A stretch of DNA of 64,000 nt from Jaminaea rosea. Lineage: Eukaryota > Basidiomycota > Exobasidiomycetes > Microstromatales. Positions within the stretch are counted from its first letter, which is position 1, and each line of letters begins with the position of its first letter. The notes under the pieces were generated by a model that did no database searches, was not told where the DNA came from, and saw only the letters and a program-made list of their open reading frames with translations. Shown piece by piece: positions 41,101-49,824 of this stretch. Made by a program: the position numbers and the translations under genes. The stretch spans positions 186,001 to 250,000 of the forward strand of contig NW_020289975.1 in assembly GCF_003144245.1 (NCBI RefSeq), in the 5' to 3' direction.

Positions 41101-41806
41101 GGAGTTCGAGAAGCAGCGCACCTCGCTCATCAACAAGAAGTTGGAGGTGGTCAAGAACCTCGTCGAGGAGAGCACGCGTTTCTGGTTCCACATCCACTCG
41201 GGATACTTTGACTTCCTACAGAGGGAGATCGACGTTGAGCATCTGCGCTCGCTGAACAAGCAGGATGTCCTCGACTTGTTCATGAGGCATATTCACCCTT
41301 CGAGCCCTGAGCGCGCCAAGCTGGCTGTGCACATCCAGAGCCAGGTCAAGCCAAAGGCATTCTCCATCGCCGCAGCACAGGCGCTCAAGGCCGCTTTCCC
41401 TGCCAAGCTGGCCTCGGCGCCTCAGCCTCCTGCAGAGGCGTGGGAGATGCTCCTCTCTGGCAACTCCAGCGTCGAAGCTGTGAAGGACTTCCTCAAGGAG
41501 TCATTCAGCGCCGGCGGTGCGGCTAGCGAGCTGCTCGAAGAGGCTAACAAGCTTGTCGACTCCCTCGCGGCAGAACACCCCGGCGAGGCCGTGTCATCCT
41601 CAAGCAGCGAAGCGCTCATCTCACAGGAGGGCGTCACGGAGGTAGCAGAGGATGAACCCACAATGTTCAAGGCGGGGCTAGTGCCGAGCAAGGCGGCACA
41701 GCCTGTCCGGGCCTGGAAGGAGTTTGAAGGAGAGCCGGAGAGAAGAGAGGTCACAGAGAAGGAAAGCGAGGCCGAGTCATCGGCGAAGAAGACGGCGCAT
41801 CTGTAG
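38189..41806 (+). CDS. STE23: Insulysin/STE23-type M16 metalloprotease
   Basis: Single exon, 1205 residues, longer than human IDE (1019) or yeast Ste23 (1027). The inverted zinc motif HFCEH with following LLFMGTEKYPRENEYSEFLS is intact, and the downstream Glu helix (EREIRAVDSEHKKN) supplies the third ligand. Four M16 half-domains are recognisable, including GHEGQGSILSHLKKRGW and QLGYLVFSSARK. The enzyme degrades small peptides; yeast Ste23 also trims a-factor precursor. The N-terminus is Arg/Ser/Ala-rich with no acidic residue in its first 65 positions (MLGLIQSTTRSRLAGVRLLS), like a mitochondrial presequence. A second in-frame ATG at 38384 (Met66, MTAPSQGSSRS) could give a cytosolic form. A C-terminal extension (~100 residues, acidic and Ser-rich) is not shared with IDE. 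The start was chosen at the first ATG. Confidence 0.93.
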   Translation: MLGLIQSTTRSRLAGVRLLSQTGRRALLATPSAAPAIATASAKAVPARLSHNSSRLPNNNRPATTMTAPSQGSSRSLATAVSGTTAPSSSSLAPPLQSLPPGFEVKTASTASSSSSSSPAPYALFTRDLEKSLLDDRQYRIVCLANGLEVLLIHDPATDKASAAMDIRVGHLSDPEDFQGLAHFCEHLLFMGTEKYPRENEYSEFLSNHSGSSNAYTGMDNTNYFFDVGHSHLEGALDRFSQFFLTPLFDASCTEREIRAVDSEHKKNLQSDAWRAFQLEKSLSDPTHPYSHFGTGSAKTLWDEPRQRGQDVRDELLRFHERYYSANVMKLVVLGRESLDQLTEWAVDKFSGVRNKGLAAPSWPTSPLGKEQMSTQVFFRTVKDIRLLDISFPIPDQSPLFRSKPGQFISHFIGHEGQGSILSHLKKRGWANHLSAGGTNGADGFEFFKISIDLTKDGLQHYQDVVSAVFRYLDLLKQSSIPEWTYKEVASLCDLAFRFKEKVPPSSYTSGLSSQMQINYPREWVLSGPYLTREFDQDLIRNTLACLSPERCRVSIAAQECPDGSKAWDQKEKWYGTEYKLTPLPTNLLTSSAAADASMSSTQSFEDLSLPEPNSFIPQSFDVANGGSKQQGPFRPTKRPVLLKHTQLSRLWHKMDDQFFLPKANVFTLLRSPLIDATPANAVKSRVFVELLKDALTEYSYDAELAGLGYNIEAQADGFGISVDGYNDKLPVLLGHILKAVRNFEVDPARFEIIKDTVARGYENFRLEAPYQHANYYTTYLTVERIWTPEEKLRELKRMQSSDVQRFIPDLLARLHIEMLAHGNLTSSQATSLVDLAESTLQAQPLSPAELISPRSLLLPVPSETRWRKQVKNPENVNSSIEVYCQVGDVGDARKRATLGLLSQIASEPVFDQLRTKEQLGYLVFSSARKSVGSMGFRVLVQSERDASYLESRIEAFFEQFKGILENMSAEEFEKQRTSLINKKLEVVKNLVEESTRFWFHIHSGYFDFLQREIDVEHLRSLNKQDVLDLFMRHIHPSSPERAKLAVHIQSQVKPKAFSIAAAQALKAAFPAKLASAPQPPAEAWEMLLSGNSSVEAVKDFLKESFSAGGAASELLEEANKLVDSLAAEHPGEAVSSSSSEALISQEGVTEVAEDEPTMFKAGLVPSKAAQPVRAWKEFEGEPERREVTEKESEAESSAKKTAHL

Positions 41807-42578
41807 GCAGTCGTGCACGCTACCCGATGGAGCATCGGATTGTATGGTAGAGCTAGACCTATCCTTGCGAACACTATCTGCTGCGATTCTTGCCGAATGT
41901 GATACACTACTTCTCATCCTCCCCGCTTTGCTGCTTCATACAGACACAGCCAAGCTGATGCTATCGTGCTGCGAAGTGGTGATGTGGGAGTGCCCGAGGT
42001 AGCCTTCTCCTGGCTCTTGCTACTTTGTGATCATCGTCGCTCGCCCATCTCTACCCCCACAAAAAAGGATGCTCGCGCTGCGCTTTCATATGCGCTGCAG
42101 GACCCTGATCACCTCGTCGCTCGCCTCGTGGCGCGTAGCTGTCCTTGCAAGCGCTTCTACCGCTTTGGGACAACGCCTCTACTTCGGTATGCCGGCAAGC
42201 TCGCGGCGGCGTGCCGCGCGCGATTCAATGGCCGAGCCGGGCCCTGGCTGCCCCAGCTCACGTTGGGACGTCATTCACAGGCTGAGAAAGCAACGGAAGG
42301 GGCGGAGTTGATTGAAGGCACGGAGGGCAGGGCGGACTGACGTTTCGCAGCCTTTGCTTGGCCCTATTCCCCGCAAAGAGCAACGAGGGGAGGCAGGGGG
42401 AGGGAGGTGGCCTTTCAAAAGCAGATGCCTATCAGCGAGATGTCGTCCTCCACGCAGACGGCGACGACGACGACGACGACGATCAACATCTTGACCCAGT
42501 ATCCACTCCATCCGCTATTGTATCCTCAGCACCACCAGCATCCATCCCTCGTAGACGCATCGTATCGCCGTCATCATC
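41807..42578. other. Intergenic region with GAC microsatellite
   Basis: About 770 bp: protease 3' UTR, then the SDR promoter. A (CGA)n run of about seven units lies at 42462-42482, roughly 100 bp before the SDR start. No gene seen. Confidence 0.45.
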
Positions 42579-44004
42579 ATGTCCGAGTCCAAGACGCCAA
42601 GCTACTCAGCCGCAGAGGCTGTCAAGACGCAGCCTGAGCAGGCCAAGAAGCCGACGGACATGGATCGACGTGAGCCATTCACTCTGGATACCTGCCTCGA
42701 CTTCCTCGATGCAACGCTCTTTACCACGCCTGCCCTCCTTCTCATCCCCGCCATCCTCTACTTCTGGGACAGACATCAGGTCGTCAGTGCCGGGAGCGCT
42801 GGAGCGGCTGGTAGTGGTGGGCCAGGAATCGTAGGATTCCTCTCTTCGCTCACCAAGGCAGCATCTGCCAAGGCCGCAGCTGTGTCTTACCCTGAGGCGT
42901 CCTATGCGCACATCAAGGACCTTCTCTTCACAAAGTACAAGTGGATCGGCCGCCTTCTCGTGTTCGGCCTGATCAAGAATGTCAATCACCACCTCAACCG
43001 CCTTTGTGCGAACAATGTGAGCATCGCCCGGCACGTCACCCGCTTACAATCGATCCCCATTGACCACCCTCCTCTCCACCCGCTCGCAGGCCGTGTATCG
43101 CGCCGACAAGCCCGACTGGAGCAACGAAGTCGTCGTCGTTACTGGCGGCGCCGCAGGTATCGGCAAGGCGATCGTCGAGGCGATGAGCCACAAGCGCAAG
43201 GCAAAGGTCGCCGTCCTGGACCTTGCTCCCCCCACATACGCCCCCGCCCCTCGAGGCGCCCCTGCCATCCAGTACTACAAGACAGATGTGACTGACCCTG
43301 CGCAGGTCAAGGCCGTGGCTGAGCAGATTCGCTCTACCTTGGGCCAGCCGACGATCCTTGTCAACAACGCCGGCATCGCTTCTGGCAACACGATTCTCGA
43401 ATCTGACCCGGAGCACATCCAGCGAGTGTGGCGTGTAAATCACCTCTCCAACTACGTTACCTTGCAAGAGTTCCTCCCGCACATGATCAAGCACAACCAC
43501 GGGCACGTGGTCACGGTTGCTTCTTCTGCTAGTTTCTTCTCTCTGCCCAGCATGGGAGAGTACAGCGGCTCCAAGTCTGCGACCTTGGCGTTGCACGAGG
43601 TCCTCAAGGGTGAGCTGCGTCAACGCTACAACGCTCCGCGAGTGAGGGCTTCCCTCGTTGCGCCTACGAAGGTGCGCACCGCTCTTGGAGACGGGATGGA
43701 AGACCACTCGATGCCCTTTCTGCACCCGGTCCTCGAGTCCTACCAGCTTGGCCGTAAGGTCTTGTGGGCAGTCGACTCGGGTCTGTCGCAGTACATGGTC
43801 CTGCCACGACTTATGCAACCCTTGCCCGCTCTGAGGGGCTTCCCGGACTGGCTGAGGAGGAGCTTTGAGCTCATTGGACACACGGATGACATGGTCAGCC
43901 ACAAGTCCATCTCCAGGGCATTGGGCAACGGATATGGAGCCAACTGGCAGGGAGCAGAGGCTGCAAATCGCGAGAAGGTGATGGCGAGGATGAACAAGAA
44001 GTGA
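42579..44004 (+). CDS. Membrane-anchored short-chain dehydrogenase/reductase (SDR)
   Basis: Two exons (42579-43016 and 43090-44004), 450 residues. The ~150-residue N-terminal extension has a hydrophobic segment (~45-62, LFTTPALLLIPAILYFW) and a second amphipathic stretch (WIGRLLVFGLIKNVN), so it is probably ER or lipid-droplet anchored. The Rossmann fold follows: VVVVTGGAAGIGKAI (TGxxxGIG, NAD(P)-binding), ILVNNAGIASG, HVVTVASSASF (catalytic Ser) and YSGSKSATLALHE (YxxxK). The arrangement resembles the RDH10/17-beta-hydroxysteroid dehydrogenase-like (SDR16C) group, which acts on retinoids, sterols or lipid intermediates. The substrate cannot be assigned. The intron (73 nt) lies just before the Rossmann fold, in phase 0. 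Confidence 0.88.
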
Positions 44005-44915
44005 TATGGCTTGATGCAGCGCGGCGCTCGCTTTCCTTGCCCTTTGTTGGTCTCATTCAGGATTTCACGCTAAACACGCTAGACGTTTGTCAATCATTCC
44101 GCATCGACTTTTGTTCCTCTATCACTTTTTCGCTGCCTGCATTTCGTCTCATGATAATACGAAGCTTTTCATTCTTCTGCATCGCGTTTCTGCCCTTTTC
44201 GTACGGCTCACATCTCGTTGGCTGCGTGATGTGCGCTCTGTGCGCTCGCAGGTGTTGGTTGGCGGGCGCCGCTGTGTGCCGTGGGCACGACGCCTGTTTG
44301 CTTGCCGGCGCACCCGAGGCACACAAGCTGAGGGCGGCTCTCTGGGCGTCGCCGCGATGCGATTGCCTTGTCGAAGAGCTGCTCACTTGGCTCGCCTCTT
44401 GTCCTTCTTTCACTCGATTCGACGACCAATCCCCTTTCCCCCCCTTGATTGCCATCGACTGAGCAAAGCATCAAGACCTAGCTGGCTCGTCACTTGACCT
44501 TGGCTTCGCAGACGGACGACGCCTCTACGCACGCACGCCTTCCCTGCTAGGCGTCGCTCGGTCGTCGCAGTCGCCTTGACTCCGCGGCGGAGATTGGAGA
44601 GCCGCCATCATCAGTCGTTGAACCCCATCGATATCGGTCCTCCCAACCCCACAACCTTACCCATTGCTTCGCATCACACCGCAACTCCACGACATCTCAT
44701 CAGCGTCGTCTCGCTGCGTCGTGAGCAGCAACATACCCAACACATCCCTGCTCTGCAGGTGCGCCCGCCCCACGTCACTCGCCATCACGAACCCCTGAAC
44801 TCGCTCACATCTTCAACGACCTCGCAACGACGCTCTTAGCAGCCTCACGACAACGGGTCTGACCCAAGACTCAAATTGCATCAACGATCTCACGACCAGA
44901 CTCAGCGCACACGCA
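44005..44915. other. Intergenic region
   Basis: About 910 bp between tandem plus-strand genes. It includes the SDR 3' flank and a long, C-rich presumptive 5' UTR and promoter of the kinase gene (44560-44915). No gene or RNA element seen. Confidence 0.45.
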
Positions 44916-47900
44916 ATGCCATCTGCCACGCAGACCTCGTCTGCACCCTCGTCTCCTGGCGGCAAGAAGTTCAGCACCATTGCCGGCAACTTTGGACCCT
45001 TTGGAGGAAGCGGCGGCGGCACAGCAAAGGGCTCTCTAGCATCCAATACCGCCACTGCCGGCTCCAATCGCCCATCGAGCAAAAACATCTTCGGCGACGC
45101 AGCTCCTACAATCAACAAGCTCGGACTAGATGATGGTGCTCTGCTCGGACGACCCGTCGATGGAGGCCGCACACCCGCAGCAGCCGCCTCGTTGGCTCCC
45201 GGGGGACGATCTCGCAACTCGACAGTCGCGCACCAGGAGGGACCGTGGAGCGTCAGTGTCGCAGAGGTCAAGGAAGAGGAAGATACTCAGCAGCAGCAGA
45301 GGAGCAGCCGCAAGGCGACCAAAAAGAAGGCAGCCAAGGGGTCGACTTCTGCTCCTGCATACACCCTCTACATCACGACGCCGACGCACAATCTCACGCT
45401 TCAAAGGTCCGCAAGCGACATCGTCGAGATGGACATGAGGCTGCGGGAGGGGAACTCCACAGCGACTGCCTCCTTTCCTCGTTTGCCCACCCTATCGTCA
45501 TCACCTTCAGCCTCGTCTGGCGGCAGCAAGATTCTCAAGACGCTCTCGCGAACCCTCTCTCCCGGTGGCAATCGAAATCGTACAGGCCTCAGTCAACTCA
45601 CCGGCTTTGGAGACTCGCAGACGCCCAAGTCAACGTCAAAGTCCAGCTCGCCGCTCAAGCCTGGATCTCGAGATGGTACTGTCTCACCGGCCGCAATCGA
45701 GACTGGCACAGACGAGGAGAAGACAACGCACGCCCTGGCCAGCTACTTTACGACTGTGTCCAATCTGCCAGCTGTACGCAAGCACAAGGCCTGGAAGCGC
45801 TTCGTACGAGTGCGAACCGACGATCTCGAGAGCCAGCGAGTCGAGCGTCGAGTCCACCGCGTGCGATCTGATCTGGCTTCGCACATCAAGCACGTCGTGG
45901 CTCCGACGAACACCAATGTTGGCGTCGGCCCAAGTCAGTCTGACATTGGCGAGGACATAGGCAGGACGGATGACGAGCGCGAGGCAGCTTCTCTCAGTGG
46001 ACGATCCGGCTCGAGGCATTCGTGGGGTCACTCGAGTGGCCAGCTGATGCGTCCAGGCTCGTCGCGATCCAGCACCGATCGGCCTGATGTGCCGACTAGG
46101 TCGACGTCAGTAGAAGGCGCGTCCGGCAATGGCGCCGCTGGCCCCAATGGAGCGACGGGAAACCGCAGCAGCCCCAACTTCGCCAACATCCCCGAAGAGG
46201 TGGAACGCGAGCGCGAGTCGTCGATGACAAGCCTGCATCCAGAGCGTGGGCCAAGCGCGGGCACTACGGGTGCTGCCACAACGACTACGGCCACGACTGC
46301 CGCCACGACGAACGAGGCGCCCGACACAAGCGTGGACAGCAGCGCCATTGTCAAGCGCAAAAAGCGCCGCCAGCACCGCGAGCCGGAGAAGGTGACGGTC
46401 GACGATTTCGAGATGATCCGCGTCCTCGGGAAAGGCTGCGCAGGCAAAGTGCTCCTCGTCCGTCATCGTCCCACCTCTGGCCTCTTCGCCATGAAGTCGA
46501 TTCACAAGCGACACGTTCTCGCCCACCAAGAGCTGCAGCATACCCTCACGGAGCAGGCCGTTCTGAAGCGCATGGCCCGCGACGTTCAGGACCCCTTTGT
46601 CGTCAAGCTTTGGTGGTCCTTCCACGATCGCACCAATCTCTACCTCGTAATGGACTTTCATCCTGGAGGCGACTTGGCGACGCAGCTCTCCCGCTGGGGT
46701 CGGCTGGGGAGGGACCGCGCCCGCTTCTACGCCGCAGAGATCGTCGAAGGCGTCGAAGGGCTGCACAAGGCTGGAGTCATCTACCGCGACCTCAAGCCAG
46801 AAAATGTCCTCATTGGCGCTGACGGGCACATTGTCCTTTCGGACTTTGGTCTGTCCAAGGAGTTCCCAGCGAGGGATACCACCGAAGGGCACAAGAGCGG
46901 AATCGACTCGACTGCACCTAGCTCTCCAGCTCGCTCCGCCTCCAATCGCGACCTCTCTCGCTCCATGGCAGCCGGACGAAGCCCTCACTGGATGTCAGCT
47001 TCATCAGACGACACGGCCACCATGTCTGCCGGCGAGGGCGGTGCAATCAACAGCCCCGCCAATCGATCTCGCAGCCGCTGGACAGCCGACGAGCGCGACA
47101 CTACTACGACCTTCTGTGGCACTGCTGAGTACCTCGCTCCCGAAGTGATTCAGGGCTCCGCCTACTCGTACGAGGTCGATTGGTGGTCCTTCGGCACGAT
47201 GCTCTACGAGATGTTGACCGGCATCACACCGTTCTGGGCTGACACCCACGCCGACATGTACGTGCGCGTGCTGCATGACGAGCTCGTGTTCCCGGACGAT
47301 CGAGTACTGGATATGGATACGAAGAGTATTCTGAGGGGGCTGCTGCAGCGTAACCCCATGCTGAGGATGAAGGAGCCGAGGATCAAGAAGCATCCCTACT
47401 TCTCGATGATCGAGTGGGCTCACGTATTCCACAAGCGCTACATCCCGCCCTACATCCCGCCTATCGACCCTTCGAACGCCATGGACACTCAGAACTTCGA
47501 CGAGGCTTTCCTGGACATGCAGCCCGTTGTGAATGGCGATGAGGATGAGGACGACGCCGCTCCTGCCGCCTCGGACGCAGGCAAGGGCAGCAAAGCAAGC
47601 AAATCTGCCAGCAAGTCAGTCACAGCAAAGAGTGCGACCACGACGGCCAGCCCCGCGAAGAGCAAGGCTTCGGAGCCTGCCAGCAAGGCAGGAAAGTCAG
47701 TCGCTGCAGATGGGAAGAGCCTCTTCGACGGCTACTCATTCCGCGGGCGTAAAGACTCGGGCTCTATTCACTCGACGGCCTACTCGGAGAGTCTGGACGC
47801 CGCCACCAGTGGCGGGGCAAACGAGTCGACGGCGGCAGCGGATGAGTCAGGTGTGTCAGGCGCGGCAGCCGCCATGGCGCCCGTTGCCGTAGCAGCAGCA

Positions 47901-49184
47901 ACGCCGTCAGAGCCAAGCGCACATGGCCCCACTGCTGCTGCGCCTGTGGCTCCTAGCCCAATCACGCCACGTCCTTCGGCTCCACCTGCCACATCATCGT
48001 CGCAGGCCTCGTCGTCAAGCATGCCTTCTCTCCTCAACGCTCTCGCGCCTACGCCGGCCGCGTCTTACCTCAAGCAGCAGCAGCTTCGCGCTCAGCAGCA
48101 GCAGCAACAGCAGCAGCTGGCCCAGGCTCAAGCGCAGGCTGCGGCTCAGGCCAAAGCTGCCGCTGTCCCCTCCCCTGCCACGCCCACTCCACCTGCTGCA
48201 CCAGTCAGGACCACCTCCAAGAATGTAGTCCCCGTGTCATCGCCACCAGTCACCGGCACTGCTATCGTTCAACAGCCTGCAGACAGTGACAGCGATGACG
48301 ACGAGTCTGCAGCGCGCAATGCCGTCCTGGCCCTTGCAGCCTTGGAGCGTGAAGCCGACGAAGAGGAGGCGTCCATGCGCAGCGGCTCGGTCGGCGGTGT
48401 CGGCTCCACATCTGGGAGCAGTGTCGGTGGGCTCAAGACTACCGCCACACCCATCTCGCACCCTGCCGGCACCATCGCCGAGATGGACGGGGAGGATGCT
48501 GCGAATGACGCTGATAGCAGCAGCTCAGAATCGGGAGACGACGCTGGCGATGAGGAGTGGGATCTTCTCGACCTCGGGGCCAGCTTGGACGGCAAGCATG
48601 GCGCTCTGCCCTCTGAAGCGAATGGTGGGAAGGGGCAAAATCTCTTTGCGCGCGGAGTGGTAGACACGTACCGCTTGCTCAGACGACAGGACTCGACGAG
48701 GCTGACGCCGTCTGGTAGCGGAGCCACGCTTGGCGGCACGACAGGGAGCCCTACAGCCGCGGCCAATGGCACGGACTCGCGGCGATTCAGTCGCTTGACG
48801 ACGAGACAAAAGCAGAGGAGCGCGGCTGCTGCAGCGCTCAATGGTACCAAGAGCGGGGCTGGTGCAGCATCTGCTACCAGCGTCGTCTCCTCCGACTCTC
48901 GCAGCCCTGCTGGCCCTCTTGCTCAGCACCAATCGCCGGCAGAAGTCACTCCCTCGTCTACGATGCTCACCGTACCCAGCACCTCCATGGGCAAGATCTC
49001 CTCTCCGGCCAAGAACGGGAGCAATGGCAGTCGACCCAGTTCGTCCGAGGAGCGTGTCGCAACTGATCATCACTCGAAAGGCGGTAGCTCGAGCGGGGAT
49101 GGCGTCGGGATTCCGGTGAGCAAGAGCTCGAGCTCGAAGATCAAGAGGCGATTCACGACCTTCTTTGAACAGGCGGGCAGGTGA
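44916..49184 (+). CDS. PX-domain AGC protein kinase (SGK3-like layout)
   Basis: Single exon, 1422 residues. Residues ~145-305 look like a PX (phosphoinositide-binding) domain: YTLYITTPTHNLTLQRSASD, FPRLP, then a ~70-residue Ser-rich insertion, then LASYFTTVSNLPAVRKHKAW. The AGC kinase domain (~493-830) has G-loop GKGCAGKV, AMKSI (Lys), YRDLKPEN, DFG (~642) and the PDK1 site TTFCGTAEYLAPE (~735). About 80 Ser/Arg-rich residues are inserted between DFG and the PDK1 site. After NFDEAFLDMQP, a ~60-residue Ala/Ser/Lys insert separates a probable hydrophobic motif, LFDGYSFRG (~935). The remaining ~480 residues are low-complexity (poly-Gln, Ala/Ser) with acidic patches. Such kinases act downstream of PDK1 and TORC2; here PX would target endosomes. 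Related to the Ypk/SGK group, but the exact orthologue is unclear. Confidence 0.85.
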   Translation: MPSATQTSSAPSSPGGKKFSTIAGNFGPFGGSGGGTAKGSLASNTATAGSNRPSSKNIFGDAAPTINKLGLDDGALLGRPVDGGRTPAAAASLAPGGRSRNSTVAHQEGPWSVSVAEVKEEEDTQQQQRSSRKATKKKAAKGSTSAPAYTLYITTPTHNLTLQRSASDIVEMDMRLREGNSTATASFPRLPTLSSSPSASSGGSKILKTLSRTLSPGGNRNRTGLSQLTGFGDSQTPKSTSKSSSPLKPGSRDGTVSPAAIETGTDEEKTTHALASYFTTVSNLPAVRKHKAWKRFVRVRTDDLESQRVERRVHRVRSDLASHIKHVVAPTNTNVGVGPSQSDIGEDIGRTDDEREAASLSGRSGSRHSWGHSSGQLMRPGSSRSSTDRPDVPTRSTSVEGASGNGAAGPNGATGNRSSPNFANIPEEVERERESSMTSLHPERGPSAGTTGAATTTTATTAATTNEAPDTSVDSSAIVKRKKRRQHREPEKVTVDDFEMIRVLGKGCAGKVLLVRHRPTSGLFAMKSIHKRHVLAHQELQHTLTEQAVLKRMARDVQDPFVVKLWWSFHDRTNLYLVMDFHPGGDLATQLSRWGRLGRDRARFYAAEIVEGVEGLHKAGVIYRDLKPENVLIGADGHIVLSDFGLSKEFPARDTTEGHKSGIDSTAPSSPARSASNRDLSRSMAAGRSPHWMSASSDDTATMSAGEGGAINSPANRSRSRWTADERDTTTTFCGTAEYLAPEVIQGSAYSYEVDWWSFGTMLYEMLTGITPFWADTHADMYVRVLHDELVFPDDRVLDMDTKSILRGLLQRNPMLRMKEPRIKKHPYFSMIEWAHVFHKRYIPPYIPPIDPSNAMDTQNFDEAFLDMQPVVNGDEDEDDAAPAASDAGKGSKASKSASKSVTAKSATTTASPAKSKASEPASKAGKSVAADGKSLFDGYSFRGRKDSGSIHSTAYSESLDAATSGGANESTAAADESGVSGAAAAMAPVAVAAATPSEPSAHGPTAAAPVAPSPITPRPSAPPATSSSQASSSSMPSLLNALAPTPAASYLKQQQLRAQQQQQQQQLAQAQAQAAAQAKAAAVPSPATPTPPAAPVRTTSKNVVPVSSPPVTGTAIVQQPADSDSDDDESAARNAVLALAALEREADEEEASMRSGSVGGVGSTSGSSVGGLKTTATPISHPAGTIAEMDGEDAANDADSSSSESGDDAGDEEWDLLDLGASLDGKHGALPSEANGGKGQNLFARGVVDTYRLLRRQDSTRLTPSGSGATLGGTTGSPTAAANGTDSRRFSRLTTRQKQRSAAAAALNGTKSGAGAASATSVVSSDSRSPAGPLAQHQSPAEVTPSSTMLTVPSTSMGKISSPAKNGSNGSRPSSSEERVATDHHSKGGSSSGDGVGIPVSKSSSSKIKRRFTTFFEQAGR

Positions 49185-49824
49185 GCTCTGCCGCTGCCGC
49201 TGCCGACTTCCGCTTGTTCTCCACTGCTGCAAAACGTAGCGACCACGGAACCGCTGCCACCACCAACCAACTCACCTCTTCTCCTCTCGACACCTTCAAA
49301 CACCCTTCTCTCCTCCCGCCACGTCTTTTATACCCATCACAACCTCCTTCAGCCTTAACAACCTCGCGCCACGACACACGCCACGCCAGCCTTATGTTTC
49401 TCCGATGCGCTTCCCCCTTTTGCTCACCTTAATGATCCTCACTTCGACTTCAACTCCCCACTTCTTAGACCCCTCGACACCTGTTCAACGCACACGGCGA
49501 CGATCTCCTCTTGACTCTTTTCCTTCTACTTCATCACATGCGACGCGCAGACCTGCATACAACAATCTTGCCGCTCCATCTCTCTTTGTAAAGCCCCCCC
49601 TTTTTTTTTGGCCATGGTCCCGCTCTCTAGCCCGCGCCTACGCCCACGTCTAGTCGACTCAGTCACTCTTTACCAATTTTGACATTCTTTGCTTGAGTGG
49701 CCAGCGTGAGGACCGAGTCGAGCGCTAAAGCAGGAAAGAGAGGCTATCCGATGAATTGAATGCTATGTCGACGAGTCACCACACATGCTGCTCTTCTTTC
49801 CCTGTCTTTCCTCGTGCTCGAAGC
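49185..49824. other. Convergent intergenic region
   Basis: About 640 bp between the 3' ends of the kinase (+) and the ACSL-like gene (-). A homopolymer pair (seven C then nine T) occurs near 49596-49612. Only 3' UTR sequence is expected. Confidence 0.5.

Noticed and set aside
43036-43902. 288-codon minus-strand open frame opposite the SDR gene
   Set aside because: Antisense to the Rossmann fold coding sequence; no domain.
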